A DNA stretch of 64,000 nucleotides, taken from positions 244,619-308,618 of the forward strand of contig BDDD01000427.1 of assembly GCA_001972305.1 (NCBI GenBank), given 5' to 3'. The notes under the pieces were generated by a model, which was given only the letters and a program-made list of their open reading frames with translations, did not search any database and was not told where the DNA came from. A program made the translations under genes and the position numbers. Shown piece after piece: positions 45,720 through 55,160 of this stretch (the first letter of the stretch is position 1; every line of letters begins with the position of its first letter). This stretch comes from Cephalotus follicularis. Lineage: Eukaryota; Streptophyta; Magnoliopsida; Oxalidales; Cephalotaceae.

Positions 45720-46648
45720 TCATCCTCTAAGATAATAAATGTCAGCTTGAGGCAAATCCATCCTAGCCTGAAGAGACTCCAGAGTAGGTCTGCTGCTGTT
45801 GCTGCTTCTTGCTCCAACATTTGGTCGCATTTCAAATTGTTGACCATCATCATCCTCTTCTTCCTCATCATCCCCTCCAGCTCTCACATTAGCTGGTTCC
45901 CTCACTTGTTCTCTTCCCCCAGCCAGTTGCTTCACCCACAACCCATCCTCAAACCTAATATTGCAATTTCTAAGTCCGACCTTGTTTATTAATTGCTTAT
46001 GGGATGGTTTAACCGTATGCTCATCATCGGGTACATCGAGATTGAGAGATGCTAGGATCCTACTAATAAGCATAGGGTAAGGGATGTGGTTGGGTCTAGA
46101 CAACATGTGATTTATGATTAGGTATGGAAGATTCACAAGGGTGCCATTTTTAATGCAATAGGAAGATGGCTACTAGTTACGGTCATGATTGGGTTAAAAT
46201 TGGGTCGTTCTAAGCAAATGTCAATTGCTTCTAATTTTTCAACATCATTAAAGTGTATAATTTCGGAATTGGGAATCCCTAATGTTTCAGAAATTAACTC
46301 GGGAGTTATAGACACCGCATTTCCTAAGATAAAGGAATTGGCTACACAAGTTGTAGAATTATCAAGATTGGCATAAAAGAGTTTGACAAGCCTAGGGTAT
46401 ATGGTGTGTGATGAGCATAGATAATCAAACCATCCCATTCCCTCTAACCAAGACTTAATAATTGCAATATTACTAACTAATATATCACTAGATAACCACT
46501 TCTCATTGTGCAATTTAAAAAAGTTGATAACAGAGTGATACCTAGTTTCTTTCTCCTTGGAGAGAAAGAGTTCATTGTCGTAGTCAATAATGCCTTGAGA
46601 AGCTCGTGGTTGCCTTGTTGCTATGCTCTTTCATCTCTTTGAAGCCAT
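45720..46648 (-). CDS. SIRE-1 envelope-like extra ORF
   Basis: Minus-strand coding region after pol, from an ATG near 46,648 (open pieces 46,133-46,513 and 45,720-46,136). Features: MHNEKWLSSDILVSNIAIIK, the core VANSFILGNAVSITPELISE with TLGIPNSEIIHF, LVNLPYLIINHMLSRPNHI, and an acidic tail (GGDDEEEEDDDGQQ) with a short coiled-coil-like end. It matches the plant 'putative transposon/envelope-like' protein of SIRE elements. I see no clear signal peptide or membrane helix, so an envelope role is not supported here. SIRE-2 carries the counterpart at 62,901 onward. Broken fossil. Confidence 0.75.
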
Positions 46649-46759
46649 ATGGATCAATTGCAGGTTCATTGTAGAGAGTTTTAGGGTTTTAGGCAGTTTT
46701 AGAGTGAGAGGGATTAAGAGAAATAAGGGGAAATAGGGTTTTTAAAACCTGATTCCCGT

Positions 46760-46850
46760 GCCTCCAGTCGACTGGGCTCTATTGGCCAGTCGGCTGGCTG
46801 TTAGGCACTCGACTGGACAATGTGTCCAGTCGGCTGGTTTCTGCAGATTT
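46760..46850. promoter_or_regulatory. CAG-TCGA-CTG cluster in the SIRE-1 pol/extra-ORF spacer
   Basis: CCAGTCGACTGG at 46,764-46,775 is a perfect 12-bp palindrome, followed by CCAGTCGGCTGG, CACTCGACTGG and CCAGTCGGCTGG. These are the same words as in the SIRE-1 LTR. It lies just after the pol end and about 115-200 bp before the extra ORF start, a place where a separate promoter could act. Confidence 0.85.
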
Positions 46851-47054
46851 GGAAAATACAGAAACTTGCCTATCCCTTTGAATTGTAAACCTTTAGTTAG
46901 CTATTGTGGACTAATAGCAACTTAGGTACATGAGCTAATTGTTGTAATTGAGTTAAAAACTCAATGTTAAATGCATGATAGATTTTGAAAAACATTTTTC
47001 ATACCAAATCACAAAACATTTAGTAAATCATTACAATTTCACATATGATGAGAG

Positions 47055-48287
47055 TCAAGAGGGATTTTGCATACCTATCTCCCTTCGCAATGTGCAGAAC
47101 CTCTCATTGTCCAAAGGTTTTGTAAAAACATCTGTAACTTGATTCAAGGTGTCAATATATTCAAGAAAAATATCTCCTTTTTCAACATGATCTCTAAGAA
47201 AATGATGTCTTATTTCAATATGTTTATACTTAGAGTGTTGAACAGGATTTTTACTTAAATTAATAGCACTAGTATTATCACACTTTATACATACATTTTT
47301 TATGCTAATGCCAAAATCACAAAGTTGTTGTTTTAACCACAATATTTGTGCACAACAACTTCCCGCCATTACATATTCGCCTTCGGTGGTTGAAAGAGCA
47401 ACACTATTTTGTTTCTTGGAAAACCAAGACACTAAAGAGTTGCCAAGGAATTGGCAAGTTCCACTAGTGCTCTTTCTATCAAGTTTACAACCACCATAAT
47501 CGGCATCGGAAAACGCATGTAAATTAAACAAAGAATCATTTGAATAAAACAGGCCTAGTAAAGGGGTGTATGCAAGATATCTAAAGATTCGCTTAACCGT
47601 AATTAAGTGAGATTCTTTAGGTGATGATTGAAACCTAGCACATAGACACAAACTAAACATAATATCCGATCTACTAGCGGTAAGATAAAGAATAGATCCT
47701 ATCATTCTTCTATATAGTTTTTGATCTACCTCTTTACCATTCTTATCTTTGTCGAGTTTGGTCATTATGCTCATTGGAGTCTTGCAAGGCTTTGAGTTTT
47801 CCATTCCAAATCGTTTGAGTAAATCCTTTGTGTATTTTGATTGGTTGATGAATGTGCCTTCATTTCCTTGTTGGATTTGAAATCCAAGGAAGTACTTGAG
47901 TTCACCCATCATACTCATCTCGAATTCACCTTGCATAGTATTAGCAAACTCAACGCAAAGAGAATCATTAGTAGAACCGAAAATAATGTCATCTACATAA
48001 ATTTGCACAATTAGAATATCATTAAGCTTAGTTTTTACAAAAAGAGTTTTATCAACTAAGCCTCTTTTAAAATCATTTTCCAAGAGAAATTTTGAAAGCC
48101 TTTCATACCAAGCTCTTGGTGCTTGCTTCAAGCCATAAAGTGCTTTTGATAATTTGAAAACATGATCGGGAAAATGCATATTTTCAATACCCGGAGGTTG
48201 TTCAACATAAACTTCCTCATTTATGATACCATTTAAAAATGCACTTTTAACATCCATTTGATGCAATTTAAAACCTTTTGTTGACAT
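47055..48287 (-). CDS. SIRE-1 reverse transcriptase and RNase H
   Basis: 410-residue open frame on the minus strand. RT blocks are [56 protein letters not shown] and the active site [10 protein letters not shown] (about residue 97), then ELKYFLGFQIQQ. The RNase H part, from about residue 270, has DRKSTSGTCQFLG, NSVALSTTEGEYVMAGSCCA, KCDNTSAINLSKNPVQHSK and HIEIRHHFLRDHV, ending FTKPLDNERFCTLRREIGM. This wording is SIRE-specific and closely parallels 60,690-62,525 in SIRE-2. Confidence 0.93.
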   Translation of the reverse strand: MSTKGFKLHQMDVKSAFLNGIINEEVYVEQPPGIENMHFPDHVFKLSKALYGLKQAPRAWYERLSKFLLENDFKRGLVDKTLFVKTKLNDILIVQIYVDDIIFGSTNDSLCVEFANTMQGEFEMSMMGELKYFLGFQIQQGNEGTFINQSKYTKDLLKRFGMENSKPCKTPMSIMTKLDKDKNGKEVDQKLYRRMIGSILYLTASRSDIMFSLCLCARFQSSPKESHLITVKRIFRYLAYTPLLGLFYSNDSLFNLHAFSDADYGGCKLDRKSTSGTCQFLGNSLVSWFSKKQNSVALSTTEGEYVMAGSCCAQILWLKQQLCDFGISIKNVCIKCDNTSAINLSKNPVQHSKYKHIEIRHHFLRDHVEKGDIFLEYIDTLNQVTDVFTKPLDNERFCTLRREIGMQNPS

Positions 48288-48290
48288 TTA

Positions 48291-48772
48291 TGTCTCAATC
48301 CTAAGTTTTGATGATAACATATTTGTCTTTAACAAAGTTTCTTGATATGCAAGAAAGCCATGAAGTGAGCAAAACAGCAAGAATTATGCAGAATACAGGT
48401 CAGACTGTCGACGCCCAAGGTTAAAGCGTCAGCGCTTTAGGAGGCTGCCGAGACAAGAGCCTAAGCGTCTACCGGTGAAGCACTTGGAGAAGTGGAAGAA
48501 CTACTCAAACCGCCGACGTTCAATATTCAAGCGTCTACGCTTTGAGGTACAAAGTGCCTGCTCTTTGTGCAAAGCGCCTGCCGATTAAACCAGTGAACGC
48601 AACTTCAATTAAAAGTGGCTTAAGCGTCGACGCCCAAGACTAAGCGTCCGCGCTTTGAGGTGCCGGTCGAGTCCGACGTTTTGGACGCCTGCGCTTTGAG
48701 CTGAGAATTTGAATTTGAGATCGTTGGGAAAAGTGGACGTAGGCAAGAGTTACGCCGAACCACTCTAAACTA
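48291..48772 (+). repeat. SIRE-2 5' LTR sequence
   Basis: TGTCTCAATCCTAAGTTTTG is a typical SIRE LTR start. Near-palindromes follow at 48,405-48,690. The right edge is not clear: no primer-binding site was found before gag begins near 48,830. Confidence 0.75.
48405..48690. promoter_or_regulatory. AAAGCG-TCGA-CGCTTT cluster in the SIRE-2 LTR
   Basis: ACTGTCGACGCC near 48,414, TAAAGCGTCAGCGCTTTA at 48,422-48,439, then AAGCGTCTACCGG, CCGCCGACGTT, AAGCGTCTACGCTTTG, TTAAGCGTCGACGCCC, AAGCGTCCGCGCTTTG and GGACGCCTGCGCTTTG. The offset is about 120-390 bp from the LTR start. The first 18-mer recurs in LTR G (23,351) and in the SIRE-2 spacer (62,664). Confidence 0.88.
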
Positions 48773-49765
48773 GTGTTTGCAAATCTCTCTAACTCTATCT
48801 CTTTAAATTGGTGTTTAAATTGCTATTGCAACTATAGCCATTGGAAAGCAAAGATGACCATTTTCATCCAATCCCTTGACTACAATTTATGGGACCTCAT
48901 AGTTGATGGTCCAAATCTTCCCACCATTACTCTTGAAAATGGGGATGTAGTCTCCAAGCCTAGGAATCTCTATGACGACAATGATAGGAAGAGAGTCCAA
49001 ATAAATACTAAGGCTAAGCATATTATTATTTGTGCCATAAATTCTAATGATTTTAATAGAATTTCGTCTTGCATTTCCGCCAAGGAAATGTGGGATAGAC
49101 TTGAGGTCACCTATGAACGGACCAATCAAGTTAAGGAGGCCAAAATCAGCATGCTTGTACATGATTATGAAATGTTTACTATGAATGAGAATGAAGATAT
49201 TAAATCTATGTTCTCTAGATGTACAAACATTATTAATGCTTTACAAGCTTTAGATAAGACATATTCTAACAGTGAAATGGTAAGGAAAATTCTTAGGTGC
49301 TTGCCAAGATCATGGATGCCAAAGGTCACCACAATTGAGGAAGCAAAGAACCTCAATGTTCTTGCATTGGAAGATCTCCTTGGGTCATTGATGACTCATG
49401 AATTATCAATGAAAAAGAAGGATGACGATGAAGGAAAGGAGAAGAAGAAGAAGAAGAAGATTGTTGCCTTAAAATCATCCCAAACCGAAGATTCCGAGGA
49501 TGATGATGATGATGATGATGAACTAGCATTTATCACCCGAAGATTCAAGAAGTTTCTTGCTAGCAAAAAGAAATTTGGTGGAAAGCCAAACAAGAAATTC
49601 CACCAAAAAGGAGAGTCAAGCCAGCTTGAAGAAATTATATGCTTCGAGTGCAATAAACCGGGGCATTACAAAAGCGATTGCCCTCGTCTAAAGAAGAATG
49701 ACCTGGTGAAGAAGAAGAAGAAGGCTATGATCGCAACTTGGGATTATAGTGATGAGTCCAGATAG
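48773..49765 (+). CDS. SIRE-2 gag (capsid domain and CCHC knuckle)
   Basis: 330-residue frame; homology to copia gag starts near residue 21 (NYSHWKAKMTIFIQSLDYNL), so the first 20 residues may come from upstream DNA. Blocks: YDDNDRKRVQINTKAKHIII, EMWDRLEVTYERTNQVKEAK, FTMNENEDIKSMFSRCTNII, MVRKILRCLPRSWMPKVTTI and LEDLLGSLMTHELSMKKK. Then come Lys-rich and Asp-rich runs and a CCHC knuckle CFECNKPGHYKSDC near residue 295. Gag forms the particle; the knuckle binds RNA. Part of a broken element. Confidence 0.9.
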   Translation: MFANLSNSISLNWCLNCYCNYSHWKAKMTIFIQSLDYNLWDLIVDGPNLPTITLENGDVVSKPRNLYDDNDRKRVQINTKAKHIIICAINSNDFNRISSCISAKEMWDRLEVTYERTNQVKEAKISMLVHDYEMFTMNENEDIKSMFSRCTNIINALQALDKTYSNSEMVRKILRCLPRSWMPKVTTIEEAKNLNVLALEDLLGSLMTHELSMKKKDDDEGKEKKKKKKIVALKSSQTEDSEDDDDDDDELAFITRRFKKFLASKKKFGGKPNKKFHQKGESSQLEEIICFECNKPGHYKSDCPRLKKNDLVKKKKKAMIATWDYSDESR

Positions 49766-50083
49766 TGATGAGTCCATCTCGGATGAGGACTCAAATGAAG
49801 ATGTGGCTCAAATAGCCTTGATGGCTTTAGAGGAGGAACAAGAAGAAGAAGAAAGCAATGAGGTAACATTTGACGAACTTGTTCTAGTAGTAGAAAAGTA
49901 TAGCTCAATAATTGCTTCATTAAAGAAAAAGGTTAAGTCTTTGGCAAATGAAAATGATGAACTAAAATTGGCCAAGGAAGAAACCTCAAATGAAATTGAG
50001 GTAGACCTCTTAGAAAATGAAATAGAATATCTTGTCAAAGAAAACAAAAATTATAATGAGGAAATAGAAGCTCTAAAGAAAAC
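49749..50083 (+). CDS. SIRE-2 gag, acidic coiled-coil segment
   Basis: Continuation of the gag region: an acidic start (SDESISDEDSNEDVAQIALM, then EEEQEEEE) and a long heptad region rich in Leu, Lys and Glu (IIASLKKKVKSLANENDELK, ENEIEYLVKENKNYNEEIEA). Such an acidic coiled-coil after the knuckle is usual for SIRE gag. The LARD element is inserted in it at 50,083/50,084, and the gag sequence resumes at 58,815. Confidence 0.82.
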
Positions 50084-53000
50084 TGTAATATCCCGATTTT
50101 TCGTATAGAATTTTTGGGCTTTTCGATCTGTTTCGTATGGGCTATCGATTCTGTTTTGGTTTGTGAACTGCCCATTTATCGGTTTGTTTTGCTTTTGGCT
50201 TGGCTAAGCGGGTTTTAGTCTTAGCCAGTGGGTTTTGATATTATGACCATGATTTGATAAAATAAATTTTGGCTTTTTATTTTTGTGTTAAAAACCCATT
50301 TTGAGCATTTTTGAACAAAAGAAAACCGAGCTTTGTGTTAAGAAAAAGTTTCTCTCCCACACACATTTCTCTCCCTCTCTCTCCCTCTCTCTCCTGACCA
50401 TCTCTCTATCTCTCCCGTTCTCTCTCCTCCCCTCACCTGCTGTCGTCACCGTCAGTGCCGATATGGCACCGGCGAAGACACCGGTCGAACCCCCGCAATG
50501 CCCTGAGTCCACCGGTACCAATCCCTGCACCGGCCGACGTCTCCTCCGGTGTGCGCGACGACTTCTCTCCCCCGGACCTGTTTGGCGTCATTTCTCCCTC
50601 TCCGGTGATCGGCTCGACAAGGCAACCACAGATTCGGCATCCTGGCGACGAGATGAAACGAACCCGACCGGCCTCGACCGCTGACGACGTCAGAAAGGCA
50701 GATCGGCGACATGTCAAGCCGCGGTCAAAGGTGTTCGTTCTGGCCAAACGCGGCAGTTTCAGGCCAAACGCGCCCCAAATATGGAATCACCGACCTCAAA
50801 ACATCCAGATCGGCTTTTTTTGGTGACTGACCGACGACGCGTGACAGCCACGGGCCGGCCAGCGGCGGCACGTGAGCCCACGCACCGGCGACCCTCTGGC
50901 GAGAAATTTTTTTGGACAGTTTCCGACTCCGCTCTTCGCGTAGGTGTGATCCGTTCCAGTTCCGCGAAGTGATTATGGCTCTGTGCGCTGTTTCGACTGC
51001 TTTCGGTAAACTCTGAACCCTGCTCCGTTACATTATGTTTTCGATTGAATTATGTATTTATGTTATCGTTTTACGATATTATGAGCTGAAATAGTGTTAT
51101 GATTCGAAATTGGATGAATTGGACAAATTGGACTTACCTTAGTGAATCCGAAATATGTTTAGATGAGACTTAAGCGATTGGACGTATTAAACCAAATATT
51201 ATGTTATATGGTCATGATTAGTGTACAATGACCAATGAGTTAAGGTATGATTTTATTTCAAGTCCTTATGAGAATGATTTTATTTCTATTAGATGTTTGC
51301 AACAACCGAGGAGTGTTCTAGAGAAGTCTCGATATATATTCTTGAGGTTGTTTTGGTGGCTGCATGAGGTACGGATTTTTCGTTCCTTCATACACTCCTA
51401 CTGTTTTATAGTAAAAGAATAGTTTTACACTGTGGATGATGTACGGATTTTTCGTTCCTTCATACACTCCTACTGTTTTATAGTAAAAGAATAGTTTTAC
51501 ACTGTGGATAACGTACGGATTTTCCGCTCTTTGGCTATCTGATATTATTGGTACTGTCCCGTTCTACTTTTATGATTATGGTACGGATCTTCGTTCTTTG
51601 ATACACTCTGGTGATTTTATTAAAATAAACCATTTATGTGTTTTTTTGGTGAAAATGTACGGATTTCTATCGTTCCTTGGCTATCTGATTATCGAACTAA
51701 AATCAGTTTTATGCTATGTTCTCGTTTTATCGACTTCGTTATGTTTTATGATGGTTTCGGAAATAAAGTGCGGATGCTTTTGTTCTTTAGCTATCCTTTT
51801 GGTTTGATCGTAATAAATTCAATTTCTGTTTTGGAAGTACGGATTTTATCGTTCTTGGGCTATCCAACTTATTTGAAATAAACCCAGTTTTATAAGTATG
51901 TTCCTTTGGATTTTATGAACTTTGTTATGTTTCGGGTTTTGTCACGTTCTGGAACTAAAGTCAGTTTTGACATTTTCACGAAATTAAATGTTCTGACTTT
52001 ATATATGCTCAGTTATGATTTGTTTATGAAATGCTATGTGATCATCTCTTTTATGGTGAATTAAAATGAGTTGATTTCTGATTGTGAAAACGTTCGGATT
52101 TCTTCGTTTTTGGGTCATTATCCTCCGATTTTATTGAAATGGATTCAGATATGTTTTCCGTGTGGATTCTTCGTTTTGACTATTATGTTTCGATATGATT
52201 CGAATAAAATTCGTTTTATTACTTTGTGAATATAGTAAAGATTACTGGTTTTATTTTTGGACATGAACATGACTTTCACTATCGAGAGTGTGTTAAATGG
52301 GCATGACTTTCCCTATCGAAAGTATGCTGATTTTATGAAATGATATGTATATGTTTTGAATTGGTTATGGAGTAAACCAATATGTGAAATGATTTTGATA
52401 AATCATTATTTTCGAAATACTAAGTTTTGATATGGTGATATACTGAGCTTTTATAACAACCTATGGTGGCACCATAGGCATGCTGTGGGCCTGGCACGGG
52501 GGCATGACACTTTCCGTAACGGTGTGATTAGTTTACGGCGTCTCTCTGTGATATCCGTAGATCGGATTTGTGATAGGGGCGTATGGATCGATCCTAGTTA
52601 TATGTTTTTGGGATATGGGAATTGTATGTGTAGTGCCGTGTTTCGTTTTGGTAAACTGCTTTATTTTGGATACAGTTTTGGTTTCGTTCTTTTATGATTC
52701 GTAACTGATCTGTTATGATTCGTAACTGTTCTATTTTGTTTCGTAACCGTTCTGTTCTGATTCGTATCTGTTTTGATTCGTATTTATGTTATTTCGTAAT
52801 TTGATTTGTTTCATAAACTGTTTTATGATTCTATATCCGTACTGAGGTTTGCTCAGCCGCGTTTTTGTTTTCCAGGGATAGCATGGGCAAGTGTGATGAG
52901 AGAGTTACCCTATGTCAAAGGATCATCTAGGAGTTTGATCTGGTTATGTTTTTAGTGGTGTTATGGTCGTATATAGGCCAGTTATCTAAACAGAATTGTG

Positions 53001-53218
53001 GTTTTTGGATTATGATATTTTGGTTTTTAATAAAGTTTTCAGATTATGTTTTTGATTCAGTTTATGTTTCATGATGATACATATTTTCAGACTTTTAGAA
53101 CCACCACGTATTAATGATGATTAAGATTAAGATCTTGATATGTTTTTAGCTCTGTTTTGTGTGACAACCCGACTCGGAATCGGGGGTGATCCCTCGATCC
53201 CGAACCGGGGGTGTTATA
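50084..53218 (+). repeat. LARD left LTR
   Basis: 3,135 bp. Landmarks: a CT-rich tract at 50,365-50,420, a GC-rich, CpG-rich block at about 50,445-50,965, three 72-bp units from 51,369, and a dispersed phrase on the theme TACGGATTTTTCGTTCTTTG at 51,360-52,160. The end reads CGAACCGGGGGTG. It is shorter than the right LTR by about 0.5 kb. Confidence 0.92.
51369..51584. repeat. 72-bp tandem units in the LARD LTR
   Basis: GTACGGATTTTTCGTTCCTT begins at 51,369 and 51,441 with near-identical 72-bp units, and a third diverged unit begins at 51,513. The right LTR has the same units from about 56,446. They are the start of a longer series of dispersed phrases with the same core. Confidence 0.88.
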
Positions 53219-55160
53219 GTTGTGGTATCAGAGAATAGATTTTTCTTTCCATAGAAGACCTATCTAGGTTTGACCTTTGAGATGGGTAGACATTTGGGAT
53301 AGGGCTATTCCTTAAGAGTCAGTTCGATATGTCCTTTGTATTCCAGTTTTCTGTCTCTATTTGTTTTTCTCCGTTTCGGTTTTGTTTCTTTGATGGCCCG
53401 AAGAGTCGGACGACTAAGGAATGTTAATCCGGAAGCTGAGTCAGCTGTTTCGCAAGAGGATGCACGGTAGTCAGCTGTTTCACAAGAGGACGCACGGTAT
53501 GAGCCAACTGTATAGCGATGAAAAGACCGACCGAACGAGCCGTAATGCTAAGCGATCGATCGAATGGGCCGAAAAGCATAAGTGTTGTCTGAATAGGTTC
53601 TGTATCGAACACTTGTTGATCGAGATAGAATGTGAATGGTCTTTGTGAATGGATAGTGTATGGATGGCTAGTGTATCGTTATCGATTGCATCGTATCGTT
53701 AAGGACCGTTATGGAACATATCGTGATCGTGATGACCGTTATTGAACGGATTGTGATCGTGAAAACCGTTATTGAACGGATCGTGATCGTAAGGACCATT
53801 GTTGAACGAATAGTGATCGTGTGACCCGTTATCGAACGAACAGTGATCAAATGGATCGTTATTGATCAGACAGTGTTCGAACGGGTCGTTATTGAACGGT
53901 TAGTGATCGGATGGATTGTTATTGAATGGATGGGCATTGCATGGATGATCGAAATAGTTTGTGAATGATCCGATGTGACAGTTAACTAGTTATATATGCT
54001 GGTATGTGATAATATATGTATTTAGTCAGCCCCTCGATGTCAACTACATATGGAGTTTACCTCTACATTCCTAGTGGAGTGCTATATGGCTATGAATTAT
54101 AAACGGATATGGATCGTAAATGGATATGGACCGCAAGCAGATATGAAATGTAATAGATATAGCATGGTTATGGATTGATATGGATAAAAGGCTTTGGATG
54201 ATGACATATGGTGGAGTTACTGATGATAGATTGTGTTATGACTTATATGGATATGATATGATATTGTTTACATCTTTTTATGCTAGATATGCATCTCACA
54301 TGATCGATATTATATATATTTGCTACACCTCTGCACACATTCATTGCTTATGATCATGGATATGGATTTGTTTATATGGTTTGTGAAGAGTACCTTTTGT
54401 TCATAAACTAAATTGTATAGATTTATTAGACTTGTTATGTATAAGAGGTAACTTAAGAGATATGTTTATTCAGTTATCGACCTACCGACATGTGGTAGTG
54501 CTTATGAGATATGTGTGTTGATGTATTGGATATGCATGAGTTTATACTTGAGAGATTGAAATGATGATTCGAATTTAAATTGTGGTTTACTGAGGGCTGA
54601 GCCCATTTATAACTGATTGTTCCTCCTTCAGGAGTGTGGATAAAAAAATTGTGTTTTCTTTTCAGGGGGCATATGTCCGATAAACGAATACTACATGCCC
54701 AATTTTCGGGAGATTATAAGAGTTAGAATGTACTCAATTGATTATTTCATTGACATGATTATCTTTTGGATGCTTGTGATATTATTGGATATGATTAAGC
54801 CAATCTTTGAGAGTATTGAAAGAACTGTCCTTCGCATAAAAATGGTATTTTTGGTTTAACGGTGATATAGTCTGGTGTGGGCTGAACCCCAGCATATAGA
54901 TTGTGATGAGATGTGAGAATTGATCTCCAAACATATAAACTATGGTTTATCATGTGGCATGGAGTCCGATAAACGAATACATCATGCCCGATATTTGGGA
55001 AATCCTAAGAGTATGGTTTGTAATGGTTATCCATACTGTTTTACATATGGTTTGAGGTTTTCGCTGATACGATATGGTGTGTTTCGTAGGGATAATCTGT
55101 TTGCTTCAGGTTAGTAGTTGTTTAGATTTCGGGACGAAATCTTTTTAAAGTGGGTGGAAA
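53219..55160 (+). other. LARD internal region, non-coding
   Basis: Primer-binding site TGGTATCAGAG at 53,223-53,233 (initiator Met tRNA type). A short gag-start-like ATG phrase at 53,395 (MARRVGRLRNVNPEAES) is the only coding trace. Degenerate repeats of about 30 bp on the theme GGACCGTTATTGAACGGATC / GTGATCGT occupy 53,690-53,945. A repeated phrase with GTCCGATAAACGAATAC occurs near 54,675 and 54,965. A polypurine tract (AAAGTGGGTGGAAA) ends it. I see no other gene. Confidence 0.82.

Larger units (their letters stand above)
43721..48290 (-). mobile_element. SIRE-1: Ty1/copia SIRE-lineage element, 3' portion, minus strand
   Basis: On the minus strand: RT and RNase H (48,287-47,055), a spacer with near-palindromes, an envelope-like extra ORF (46,648-45,720), a non-coding stretch, a polypurine tract (45,012-44,992) and the 3' LTR (44,991-43,721). 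The RT sequence and the extra ORF after pol place it in the SIRE/Maximus group. It is interrupted by SIRE-2 at 48,291, so gag, integrase and 5' LTR should lie right of the window. Broken, several breaks. Confidence 0.87.

Noticed and set aside
45720-46648. True envelope glycoprotein in SIRE-1
   Set aside because: No signal peptide, membrane helix or cleavage motif is visible; 'envelope-like' is kept only as the customary family name.
50301-50972. Several overlapping open frames in the GC-rich LTR block
   Set aside because: Present identically in both LTRs and on both strands; high GC content lowers stop frequency, so they are not evidence of a gene.
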